From Verrucomicrobiota bacterium (GTDB lineage Bacteria > Verrucomicrobiota > Verrucomicrobiia > Opitutales > Oceanipulchritudinaceae), in assembly GCA_009908535.1 (NCBI GenBank), contig JAAAOD010000070.1, positions 1-5,082 of the forward strand: a stretch of 5,082 nucleotides of DNA, written 5' to 3'. Below, in pieces: positions 1 through 5,082 of the stretch. A program made the position numbers and the translations under genes. Each line of letters opens with the position of its first letter. Positions within the stretch are counted from its first letter, which is position 1. The notes beneath the pieces were generated by a model. It did not search any database and was not told where the DNA came from. It saw only the letters and a list, made by a program, of their open reading frames with translations.

Positions 1-510
1 GCCGCGGCCCTCGTGGTCGGTTCCCGTGAGCTGGAAGAGCGCGTAGCTGAAAACGGATACGCTCCGGCGGCGTTGCGATTCGTTGGTGACCTCGACGGTC
101 GTGCATTCCACCGGGATTTTGCGGGGCACGAAGACGCGTTGCCGGGCGAGGAGCCCCTCGCAGCGTGAGGACATGACTGTCTTTTCGCGGTGAAAGGCGA
201 TTTGCCGGTCCTCCACGTCGGCCGGCGCGGGCAGGCCGCTCGGGCAGAAGACGGTATGGCTATCGTCGTCGCGCACGTAGTGGTATTTCTGGTCGTAGCT
301 GACGAGGTTCACGGTGACGCCGTCGGCGTCCCGGACCCGCGTGGGGCCGTCGTTGCAATGCGCGACCTCCGCGTACATTTCCGTGCCGCGGGGATGAATG
401 GCCGTGCAGTGCAGGTTCCACCATTTCATGGGCGGTTCCGCTTCGATGCGGAAACAGGCGGCCTCCTCGTCAAACCGGCCGAAGCGTGAAAAACTCGGGG
501 TGTCCCTCAT
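1..510 (-). CDS. GH94-like glycoside phosphorylase, N-terminal part (cut by window edge)
   Basis: Open frame of 170 codons from ATG at 510 running off the left edge without a stop. The protein begins MRDTPSFSRFGRFDEE and carries features resembling the N-terminal beta-sandwich of GH94 (former glycosyltransferase 36) proteins: a short 'FGRFDEE' opening, an aromatic 'KWWN' at residues 29-32, 'SYDQKYHYVRDDD' at 71-83, and 'FVPRKIPVECTTVEVTNES' at 127-145 followed by 'VSVFSYALFQL'. In characterised members this domain packs on an (alpha/alpha)6 barrel that phosphorolyses beta-linked di- or oligosaccharides to a sugar 1-phosphate. That catalytic barrel lies outside the window, so activity and substrate are unknown. 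No signal peptide is visible, which fits a cytoplasmic enzyme. No good Shine-Dalgarno precedes the ATG. It lies 67 nt after the sulfatase stop and has its own copy of the duplicated leader element. Alternative: a related glycan-active beta-sandwich protein without phosphorylase activity. Confidence 0.62.
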   Translation of the reverse strand, partial: MRDTPSFSRFGRFDEEAACFRIEAEPPMKWWNLHCTAIHPRGTEMYAEVAHCNDGPTRVRDADGVTVNLVSYDQKYHYVRDDDSHTVFCPSGLPAPADVEDRQIAFHREKTVMSSRCEGLLARQRVFVPRKIPVECTTVEVTNESQRRRSVSVFSYALFQLTGTDHEGRG

Positions 511-520
511 GCTGTCCCGG

Positions 521-571
521 TCAACGGAATCTCTGCGGGGAATCGAGGATTCCAAGGGAAAAACGGTTGAT
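521..571 (-). promoter_or_regulatory. Two-block leader element, copy 1 (before GH94-like gene)
   Basis: On the minus strand, ATCAACCGTTTTTCCC (571-556) is followed by 24 nt and then GATTCCGTTGA (531-521), with 10 nt to the ATG at 510. Both blocks recur exactly, with the same 24-nt spacing, before the isomerase gene. The first block holds AACCGTTT (AAnCGnTT read on the plus strand), the core of many LacI/GalR-family operators. It lies entirely between the sulfatase stop and the next start. A promoter/operator role is inferred; no clear -35/-10 pair was identified. Confidence 0.55.
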
Positions 572-577
572 TCGCGC

Positions 578-2134
578 TCAATACCACCCTTCCGCGTACC
601 ATGGCTGGTGGGGAAGATCGCAGAGATCGATGGCGGTGGCGGCGCGGGTCAGCTCCCGGAACGGCGCGGAGTGCTGGAACGGATCCGCCTCATCGGGGAA
701 GGCGGGGTTCATGTCAGCGGTGTAGCGCCGCAGGCGGGCTTTCATGTCGGCGAGGATGGGTTGGTTCTGATCCCAGCTCGCCATGTTCATGCGCTCGCCG
801 GGATCGCGCAGGCGGTCGTACAGCTGATCGGGATCCCATGCGCCGGGGTGCATTTTCTGGGCCCGGGAGATCCCGGTCCGTCCGGCGGGATTGATGGCCG
901 TGGAGCGTCCCGAACGCATGGCCTCGACGGCTTCGGCGTGGTAGCGGAAGGCGATGTATTTCCAGTCGCGGGTCTGCACGGCCCGCTGCGTGCCGAACTC
1001 GAAGTAAAGATCCTCCCGGGCCGCCTCCTGGCTTCCCTCAAGGACCGCAAGGTAGCTGGTCCCGTCGACGGCGGGGACGTTGCCGACCTCCAGCCCGAGG
1101 AGATCGGCGAGGGTGGGGAGAAAGTCGACATTCTGCACCTGCGGCCGGGCGCGGTGGCCGGCGCGGACGCTCCCGGGCAGCTTCCAGAGGCAGGGCACCC
1201 GGGTCCCGCTCCCGTGGGTGGAAAACTTGCCTTCGACCCCGTGGTCGGCGGCGAAGACGATGATGGTGTTGTCGTACTGGCCGCTTTCCTTCAGCTCCCG
1301 CACCACCGCTCCGACGGCATCATCGAGCCACAACATGCCGACGGACCGGTGGGTGGCGGGCACCCCGGCGGCCTTGAGGCGGTCGAGAAGGCTCTTTCGG
1401 TCGTTCCCGTGGGCGGGGGTGGGATCCTCCCGCAGGCGGCCGCCGTAGCAGAGGGTGGGATCGAGATCGACAATGTTGGCGGCATGTTCCGGGCCATGAA
1501 TGACGTTGGTCGCCATGTGGAGGAAAAAGGGCTTTTCCCCCGTGCCGTGGCGTCGCAGGAAGTCGAGGGCACCGGAGGTGATCCATTCCTGATTGTGAAT
1601 CCATGCGGCCCGCGGGACCCCGTCGTCAATATTGCCCCATGTCACGCTGGCGGCGTAGTCGAAACCGATCCGCCGAAGCTCCTCGAGGTAGCATTGCTGG
1701 TTGGCGCGCATGACCGCCTCCACCTCCGGAGTGCGGGGATCGCCGTCCCCGGGAAGGGAAGCGGCGCCGATCTCGCTCTTGGGGCGGCCCATGTGGCATT
1801 TTCCGGTGAAGCCGGTGACATAACCGTTCCGTTGCAGGAGGGAAGCGAGGTGCTCCTCTCCGGGGGAGATGACCGCGTTGAAGCCGACATCGGTGATCCT
1901 TTTTTCCGCCTCGGCCCCCGTCTTTCCCGGAATTCCCCGGCAGGCGTACTGGCCGGTGAAGTAGTTGAAGCGGCTGGGACAGCAGATCGGCGTCGCGACA
2001 TGGGCCTGCATCATCTGAATACCGTCCGCGCGGAGGGCATCGAGGTTCGGGGTCAGGTAGGGGCCCCCGTAGCAGCCGAGGTAATCGGGATCGGTATCGT
2101 CGGAGAGGATGAATAGGACGTTCGGTTGGCTCAT
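578..2134 (-). CDS. Type I (formylglycine) sulfatase without signal peptide
   Basis: A complete 518-residue S1-type arylsulfatase-like enzyme that hydrolyses sulfate esters. Visible active-site elements are the metal-binding DD at residues 12-13 in 'NVLFILSDD', the formylglycine signature C51-C-P-S-R55 (C51 is the residue to be oxidised), GKCH with K112 and H114, H213 in 'IHGPEH', the metal-binding D297-H298 in 'FAADHG', and K303. The C-terminal subdomain has the usual 'QLYDRLRDPGE' stretch near 438-447. Family length is normal and no key residue is missing. The protein starts directly with MSQPNVLFIL, so there is no signal peptide and it is probably cytoplasmic, unlike most catabolic sulfatases. 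The ATG is 7 nt after the oxidoreductase stop, with GGGAG 10 nt upstream. It needs a formylglycine-generating enzyme, not present here. A related phosphoesterase of the alkaline phosphatase superfamily is less likely because of the CxPSR motif. The substrate, probably a sulfated sugar, is inferred from neighbours. Confidence 0.93.
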   Translation of the reverse strand: MSQPNVLFILSDDTDPDYLGCYGGPYLTPNLDALRADGIQMMQAHVATPICCPSRFNYFTGQYACRGIPGKTGAEAEKRITDVGFNAVISPGEEHLASLLQRNGYVTGFTGKCHMGRPKSEIGAASLPGDGDPRTPEVEAVMRANQQCYLEELRRIGFDYAASVTWGNIDDGVPRAAWIHNQEWITSGALDFLRRHGTGEKPFFLHMATNVIHGPEHAANIVDLDPTLCYGGRLREDPTPAHGNDRKSLLDRLKAAGVPATHRSVGMLWLDDAVGAVVRELKESGQYDNTIIVFAADHGVEGKFSTHGSGTRVPCLWKLPGSVRAGHRARPQVQNVDFLPTLADLLGLEVGNVPAVDGTSYLAVLEGSQEAAREDLYFEFGTQRAVQTRDWKYIAFRYHAEAVEAMRSGRSTAINPAGRTGISRAQKMHPGAWDPDQLYDRLRDPGERMNMASWDQNQPILADMKARLRRYTADMNPAFPDEADPFQHSAPFRELTRAATAIDLCDLPHQPWYAEGWY

Positions 2135-2141
2135 GCTTTCG

Positions 2142-3224
2142 TTACTCCCATGGGGGTGGAAGGGGAAAATCGGAGGTCACGGACTGGCGCGTGCCTTCCC
2201 CGGCGGCGGAGCGGTCGATGGCGGTGAGGACGTCGAGGACGTGCGCGGCATGCGCCCCGGTGGCCCGGGGAGGTCGCCCCTCGCGGATCGCGGCGGCAAA
2301 GTCGAAGAGGCCGCGGCTCCAGACAATCCCGCCTTCGGGACGGTCGAAGTCGTTCGGGACCTCCTGCAGGGGTTCCCCGAAGGGAGCGGCGCGGACGGGG
2401 CAGGCGAAGTCGCACCAGCTGTCCGCGCCCGCCGTGCCCGCGTCCCCGTGGAACTCGACGACATGGCGCCCGTTGGCGGTCTCCATGACATAGAAATTCG
2501 CGGTCAGGCGCATGATCGCTCCCGATTCGAATTCGAGCAGGGCGAGAAAGAAGTCGGGCTTTTCGAAACGGAAGGCCTCGCCGTTCCTCGTCTTCCGCTC
2601 GGGCAGGAGTTGCTTTCCCACCGCCTGGACATGGCGGACCGGCCCGAGAAAGGCGGTGGCAAGGGTGACCGGATAGACCCCGACATCCAGCATCGGCCCG
2701 ACGTCGTAGAAGGGCGCGGGATTGGGGTGCCAGGTTTCGATGCGCCCGTGGTTCACTTCGGCGTAGATCACGCGGATCTTCCCGAGTTCGCCGCCGCGCA
2801 CCCGCCTGCCGAGGGTTTGTTGCGATTCCCCGAGATAAGTGATGGGGGCGCAGCTGAGGAGGAGGCCCTTCTGCTCGGCGAGGCCGACCAGTTCATGCGC
2901 CTGCGCCGGCTCCATGGCGAGCGGCTTTTCCGAAAAGACATGCTTGCCCGCTTCAAGGGCGGCTTTGGTGACTTCGTAGTGCGCGTGGTGGATGGTCAGG
3001 TTGACCACCGCCTCGATTGCGGGGTCGGCCAGAAGCTCCTCCCGGGAGCCGTAGACGGGCAGCCGGTGTTCATTGCCGAAGGCTTTGGCCTTGGCTTCGT
3101 CGAGGTCGCAGACGCCGACGATCGCGACCTCCCTGCCGTTTGCAAAGGTGCCGAGGTACTGGCCGGCGATGTTGCCGCAGCCGATGATTCCGGCGCGCAG
3201 GGGTTGGTTCCGGAGGTCGCTCAT
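2142..3224 (-). CDS. Gfo/Idh/MocA family NAD(P)-dependent sugar oxidoreductase
   Basis: A 360-residue cytoplasmic dehydrogenase of the glucose-fructose oxidoreductase / inositol dehydrogenase / MocA family. The N-terminal Rossmann fold shows 'AGIIGCGNIAGQ' at residues 11-22 (dinucleotide-binding GxGxxA-like loop) and an acidic 'VCDLD' at 38-42 ending strand two. The family signature EKP follows at 99-101, with K100 the expected catalytic lysine. The C-terminal alpha/beta domain holds 'GPMLDVGVYPV' at 176-186, where D180 is conserved and the usual histidine four residues later is Y184, as in the glucose-fructose oxidoreductase and dihydrodiol dehydrogenase branches. Length is typical. The chosen ATG at 3224 overlaps the isomerase stop as ATGA and has AGGAG 11 nt upstream; a GTG at 3236 would add four residues. 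The pairing with a sugar isomerase/epimerase and sulfatase suggests it oxidises or reduces a sugar released from a sulfated glycan. The substrate cannot be assigned from sequence. Confidence 0.92.
   Translation of the reverse strand: MSDLRNQPLRAGIIGCGNIAGQYLGTFANGREVAIVGVCDLDEAKAKAFGNEHRLPVYGSREELLADPAIEAVVNLTIHHAHYEVTKAALEAGKHVFSEKPLAMEPAQAHELVGLAEQKGLLLSCAPITYLGESQQTLGRRVRGGELGKIRVIYAEVNHGRIETWHPNPAPFYDVGPMLDVGVYPVTLATAFLGPVRHVQAVGKQLLPERKTRNGEAFRFEKPDFFLALLEFESGAIMRLTANFYVMETANGRHVVEFHGDAGTAGADSWCDFACPVRAAPFGEPLQEVPNDFDRPEGGIVWSRGLFDFAAAIREGRPPRATGAHAAHVLDVLTAIDRSAAGEGTRQSVTSDFPLPPPWE
2145..2149 (-). promoter_or_regulatory. Ribosome binding site for the leaderless sulfatase
   Basis: GGGAG on the minus strand, 10 nt before the ATG at 2134 and embedded in the last codons of the oxidoreductase gene. 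It supports this start and thus the absence of a signal peptide. The upstream in-frame codons offer no alternative ATG before the oxidoreductase end. Confidence 0.6.
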
Positions 3225-4054
3225 GACCGCATCCACTCCTGAAGACGCTGGCGGGACAGGCGGATTTCCTCCACCGGGTTGTAGCTTTCGGGCTCATGCT
3301 CGATGGCGATGGGACCGGTGTAGCCGGTTTCACGCAGGGCCTCGACGCAGGCCGGAATGTCAACCACCCCTTCGCCGAGGGCGCAGGTGCGGTGCCGGCC
3401 GGCTTCGCGCACGTCCTTGAGGTGGATCTGGCGACAGATCGGCGCGAGTTCCCGCAGGGCGGCCGCCGCGTCGACCCCGTTGGTGCCGAACCAGCCCGTA
3501 TCGCAGGCCACTCCGACATTCGCGGGCGGGTTCGCCCCGACGACCTTGTGGACGTCCGCGACGGATTTTTCATCGGGGTGGTTTTCAAAAGCCCAGGTGA
3601 TGTCATGGTCGCGCAGAACGGCGAGGACCTCCTCCGGTTGCTCGCCATAAACGGGGAGGCCGCCGGCCAGCATTTCCGCGCCGACCGCCTTGGCCGTGCG
3701 GCAGCTGGCGGCGAGGCCGTCAAGGCCGTCGCCGAATCCACCGGCGAGACTCATCACCTTCAGGCCGCGTTCCTCGAGCAGCTTCCGGGCGATGGCAAGG
3801 TGCTCCTCGCCGGCCCATGCGGGGTTCAGGTGCGCCGTCCAGATATCGATCCGGTCAAAGCCGAGGGCTTTCACCTCGTCGAGGATCCCGCCGAATTTTC
3901 CGGCAAAGGTTTCCAGCGGTTTGAAGGCGGCGTTGGTGGCTTCGTCGCCTTCCATCCAGCCGCCGGTCATGTGGTAATCCAGCTCACGGGCGACGAAGTT
4001 CGCCGTAATGAAGGAGATCGCGTTCTCCATCGCGTTCGGGGTCGTCGGGTTCAT
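3221..4054 (-). CDS. Sugar phosphate isomerase/epimerase family protein (AP endonuclease 2-like TIM barrel)
   Basis: A 277-residue TIM-barrel protein of the xylose-isomerase-like fold, which in sugar catabolism isomerises or epimerises keto sugars or their phosphates using a divalent metal. The predicted ligand set is in order: E157 in 'WAFENHP', D185 in 'VACDTGWFG', H211 in 'QIHLKD' and E252 in 'AIEHEPE'. 'IWTAHLNPAW' (71-80) and 'LGEGVVDIP' (226-234) are also typical barrel loops. There is no signal peptide. It is the first gene of the minus-strand operon and overlaps the oxidoreductase by 4 nt. The start is not certain: ATGs lie at 4078, 4054 and 4030, a TTG at 4099, and none has a good Shine-Dalgarno. 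I chose 4054 because the leader element then sits 11 nt upstream, matching the GH94-like gene (10 nt); 4030 (MENAISF) would also fit the fold. Exact reaction unknown. Confidence 0.88.
   Translation of the reverse strand: MNPTTPNAMENAISFITANFVARELDYHMTGGWMEGDEATNAAFKPLETFAGKFGGILDEVKALGFDRIDIWTAHLNPAWAGEEHLAIARKLLEERGLKVMSLAGGFGDGLDGLAASCRTAKAVGAEMLAGGLPVYGEQPEEVLAVLRDHDITWAFENHPDEKSVADVHKVVGANPPANVGVACDTGWFGTNGVDAAAALRELAPICRQIHLKDVREAGRHRTCALGEGVVDIPACVEALRETGYTGPIAIEHEPESYNPVEEIRLSRQRLQEWMRS
3236..3240 (-). promoter_or_regulatory. Ribosome binding site for the oxidoreductase
   Basis: AGGAG on the minus strand, 11 nt before the ATG at 3224, lying within the isomerase's last codons. Combined with the ATGA stop-start overlap it points to translational coupling and favours this ATG over the GTG at 3236, which directly overlaps the AGGAG. 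Confidence 0.55.
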
Positions 4055-4065
4055 CGGCAGGCGGA

Positions 4066-4116
4066 TCAACGGAATCATCGAAAAGGTGCGAGCGATCAAT
4101 GGGAAAAACGGTTGAT
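4066..4116 (-). promoter_or_regulatory. Two-block leader element, copy 2 (before isomerase operon)
   Basis: On the minus strand, ATCAACCGTTTTTCCC (4116-4101), 24 nt, then GATTCCGTTGA (4076-4066), with 11 nt to the ATG at 4054. Both blocks and the spacing match copy 1 exactly, while only about 9 of the 24 spacer positions agree, so selection or function on the blocks is likely. This copy lies in the short divergent gap and ends one base before a possible plus-strand ATG at 4118, so it may also affect the divergent sulfatase. The promoter/operator role is inferred. Confidence 0.55.
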
Positions 4117-4117
4117 C
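4094..4117. promoter_or_regulatory. Inverted repeat GATCAA-N12-TTGATC, putative operator
   Basis: Perfect 6-bp arms at 4094-4099 and 4112-4117 separated by 12 bp, in the gap between divergent genes. It encloses the 16-bp block shared with copy 1. The left arm is not conserved in copy 1 (ATTCCA there), so it could be specific to this divergent promoter or partly fortuitous. A dimeric regulator binding here could control both directions. Confidence 0.35.
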
Positions 4118-4126
4118 ATGCCGGCC

Positions 4127-5082
4127 ATGAACCGACGATCCTTTCTTTCCGCAACGACCGCCGTGGCCGCCACCTGCGGACTGCCCGCCACCTCTTTCGC
4201 GGCCGCTTCCACAAGGGCGGCGGGCGACCGCGACCGGGTGACCCCGAGCGCGGAGTGGGCGCGGAACTTCACGGAGCTACCGATGGATAAGCACGGGGCT
4301 TTGCGTGAGCGCAACGCCGCCGAGCGCGCGGCGGACCCGCGCCCGAATATTCTCTTTATCTACACGGACCAGCAGACCGTGAACGCGCTTTCCTGCGCGG
4401 GCAACCGGTGGCTGCGTACGGCGAACATGGACAAGCTGGCCCGCAACGGGGTGCGCTTCGAGCGCAGCTATTGCCCCGCGCCGATCTGCGGGCCCTCCCG
4501 GGGCGCCCTGGCCTACGGGCGCCATCCGCACGAGACGGGCGTGCGCTACAACGGCGAGACCCCGCACGAGGATCTGCCCAATCTGGGCACGGCCCTCCGG
4601 GAAGCCGGGTACGACACCACATGGACCGGCAAATGGCACCTGCCGGACAGTTATCCCGAAACCGACGAGATTCCCGGCTTTCATTACCTGCAACGGCCGG
4701 AGGGCATCCTCGGAGGCTTCCTCGGTGATGCCGTGGACATGCATTTCGCCCAGCGCGCGGGAACCTACCTGCGCTGGCATGCCGGCCTTTCCTCCAAACC
4801 ATGGTTCCTCGGTGTCTCCCTGCACAACCCGCACGACATCTGCCACTACTTCATCAAGGACAACTGGATCGGCATGCCGGAACCGGATCCGGACCACATC
4901 GACCCGACTCTCCTGCCACCGCTGCCTCCCAACCACTACGCTGTGGAGGACGAAGCCGAATACCTGCAAAAGCGCCGGCGGCAGAAGAGCTACGCCGCCG
5001 AGACGGGGAATCACGGAACCGACCTTTCCGAGGCGCACTGGCGTGCGTATCTGCAAAGTTACTACAGCATGACGGAGACCGT
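4127..5082 (+). CDS. Type I (formylglycine) sulfatase with Tat signal, C-terminus cut by window edge
   Basis: Open frame running off the right edge; 318 full codons are visible. It opens MNRRSFLSATTAVAA, a twin-arginine motif (RRSFL) followed by a hydrophobic stretch and an Ala-rich probable cleavage region near residues 24-27, so the enzyme is expected to be exported folded through Tat. After an unusually long charged linker (about 28-73) the sulfatase domain begins: 'NILFIYTDQQ' with metal ligand D81 and Q82 in place of the second Asp, the formylglycine signature C121-G-P-S-R125, 'GKWH' and 'HNPHD'. The last metal-binding region and C-terminal subdomain lie outside the window. The start could instead be the in-frame ATG at 4118, adding MPA; neither has a clear Shine-Dalgarno. 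It is divergent from the sulfatase operon and likely co-regulated. It belongs to a different subfamily from the minus-strand sulfatase (no signal, DD at the metal site). Its role in removing sulfate from an external glycan is inferred. Confidence 0.9.
   Translation, partial: MNRRSFLSATTAVAATCGLPATSFAAASTRAAGDRDRVTPSAEWARNFTELPMDKHGALRERNAAERAADPRPNILFIYTDQQTVNALSCAGNRWLRTANMDKLARNGVRFERSYCPAPICGPSRGALAYGRHPHETGVRYNGETPHEDLPNLGTALREAGYDTTWTGKWHLPDSYPETDEIPGFHYLQRPEGILGGFLGDAVDMHFAQRAGTYLRWHAGLSSKPWFLGVSLHNPHDICHYFIKDNWIGMPEPDPDHIDPTLLPPLPPNHYAVEDEAEYLQKRRRQKSYAAETGNHGTDLSEAHWRAYLQSYYSMTET

Noticed and set aside
51..52. Two adjacent cysteines in the sulfatase signature (residues 51-52 of the minus-strand sulfatase) as a sign of an altered site
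   Set aside because: C51-C-P-S-R still fits CxPxR; the second position is variable in this family, so the site is intact. Coordinates given here are residue numbers.
556..580. Rho-independent terminator between the sulfatase and the GH94-like gene
   Set aside because: The minus strand has a run of five T, but no GC-rich hairpin stands directly before it, and the same run occurs in the leader copy at 4101-4116, so it is better explained as part of that element.
398..2116. 572-codon open frame on the plus strand, antisense to the sulfatase
   Set aside because: Its protein shows no recognisable family and has the Gly/Val/Ala/Glu-rich composition expected of the mirror frame of a GC-rich gene; the minus-strand frame encodes a full sulfatase with all active-site residues.
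2109..3242. 377-codon open frame on the plus strand, antisense to the oxidoreductase
   Set aside because: Same mirror-frame effect; the opposite strand has an intact Gfo/Idh/MocA protein with ordered motifs and ribosome site.
4055..4099. Extended isomerase start at the TTG at 4099 or the ATG at 4078
   Set aside because: The added residues fall within the duplicated leader element, which is non-coding in copy 1, and no ribosome site precedes either codon.
4277..5056. 259-codon minus-strand open frame at the right end
   Set aside because: It lies wholly antisense to the Tat sulfatase, whose reading frame has signal peptide, CxPSR and GKWH motifs; the minus frame gives low-complexity sequence without a family.

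Overview
The window is GC-rich bacterial DNA, densely packed with carbohydrate and sulfate-ester metabolism genes. Two type I sulfatases (one with a Tat-type signal) sit beside a Gfo/Idh/MocA oxidoreductase, a TIM-barrel sugar isomerase/epimerase and the start of a glycoside-phosphorylase-like protein. This mix, with the N-terminal wording of the isomerase, suggests the Planctomycetota-Verrucomicrobiota-Kiritimatiellota-Lentisphaerota group, where multi-sulfatase glycan loci are common. The phylum is inferred from gene style, not proven.

Layout. Four genes lie on the minus strand, transcribed from about 4054 towards 1: isomerase/epimerase (3221-4054), oxidoreductase (2142-3224), leaderless sulfatase (578-2134) and the N-terminal 170 residues of a GH94-like protein (510 to the left edge). 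The first three form a tight operon: ATGA overlap, then a 7-nt gap, with Shine-Dalgarno-like sites before genes two and three. A 67-nt gap precedes the GH94-like gene. One gene runs the other way from about 4127 off the right edge: a Tat-signal sulfatase, truncated by the window. There is no gene-free stretch above 300 bases, and I see no RNA genes, mobile elements or CRISPR.

How they may work together (inference): the exported Tat sulfatase removes sulfate outside the cytoplasm. Imported sulfated sugars or oligosaccharides are then desulfated by the leaderless sulfatase, cleaved by the GH94-like enzyme, and the released sugar is rearranged and oxidised or reduced by the isomerase and the NAD(P)-dependent dehydrogenase. 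The substrate cannot be read from the sequence.

The most notable non-coding signal is a two-block element found twice, before the isomerase and before the GH94-like gene. It consists of an exact 16-bp block, exactly 24 nt of spacer, an exact 11-bp block, then 10 or 11 nt to the ATG. Block one contains a LacI/GalR-type AAnCGnTT core, and the copy in the divergent gap also lies inside a perfect GATCAA-N12-TTGATC inverted repeat. It looks like a shared promoter/operator tying the two minus-strand units, and possibly the divergent sulfatase, into one regulon.
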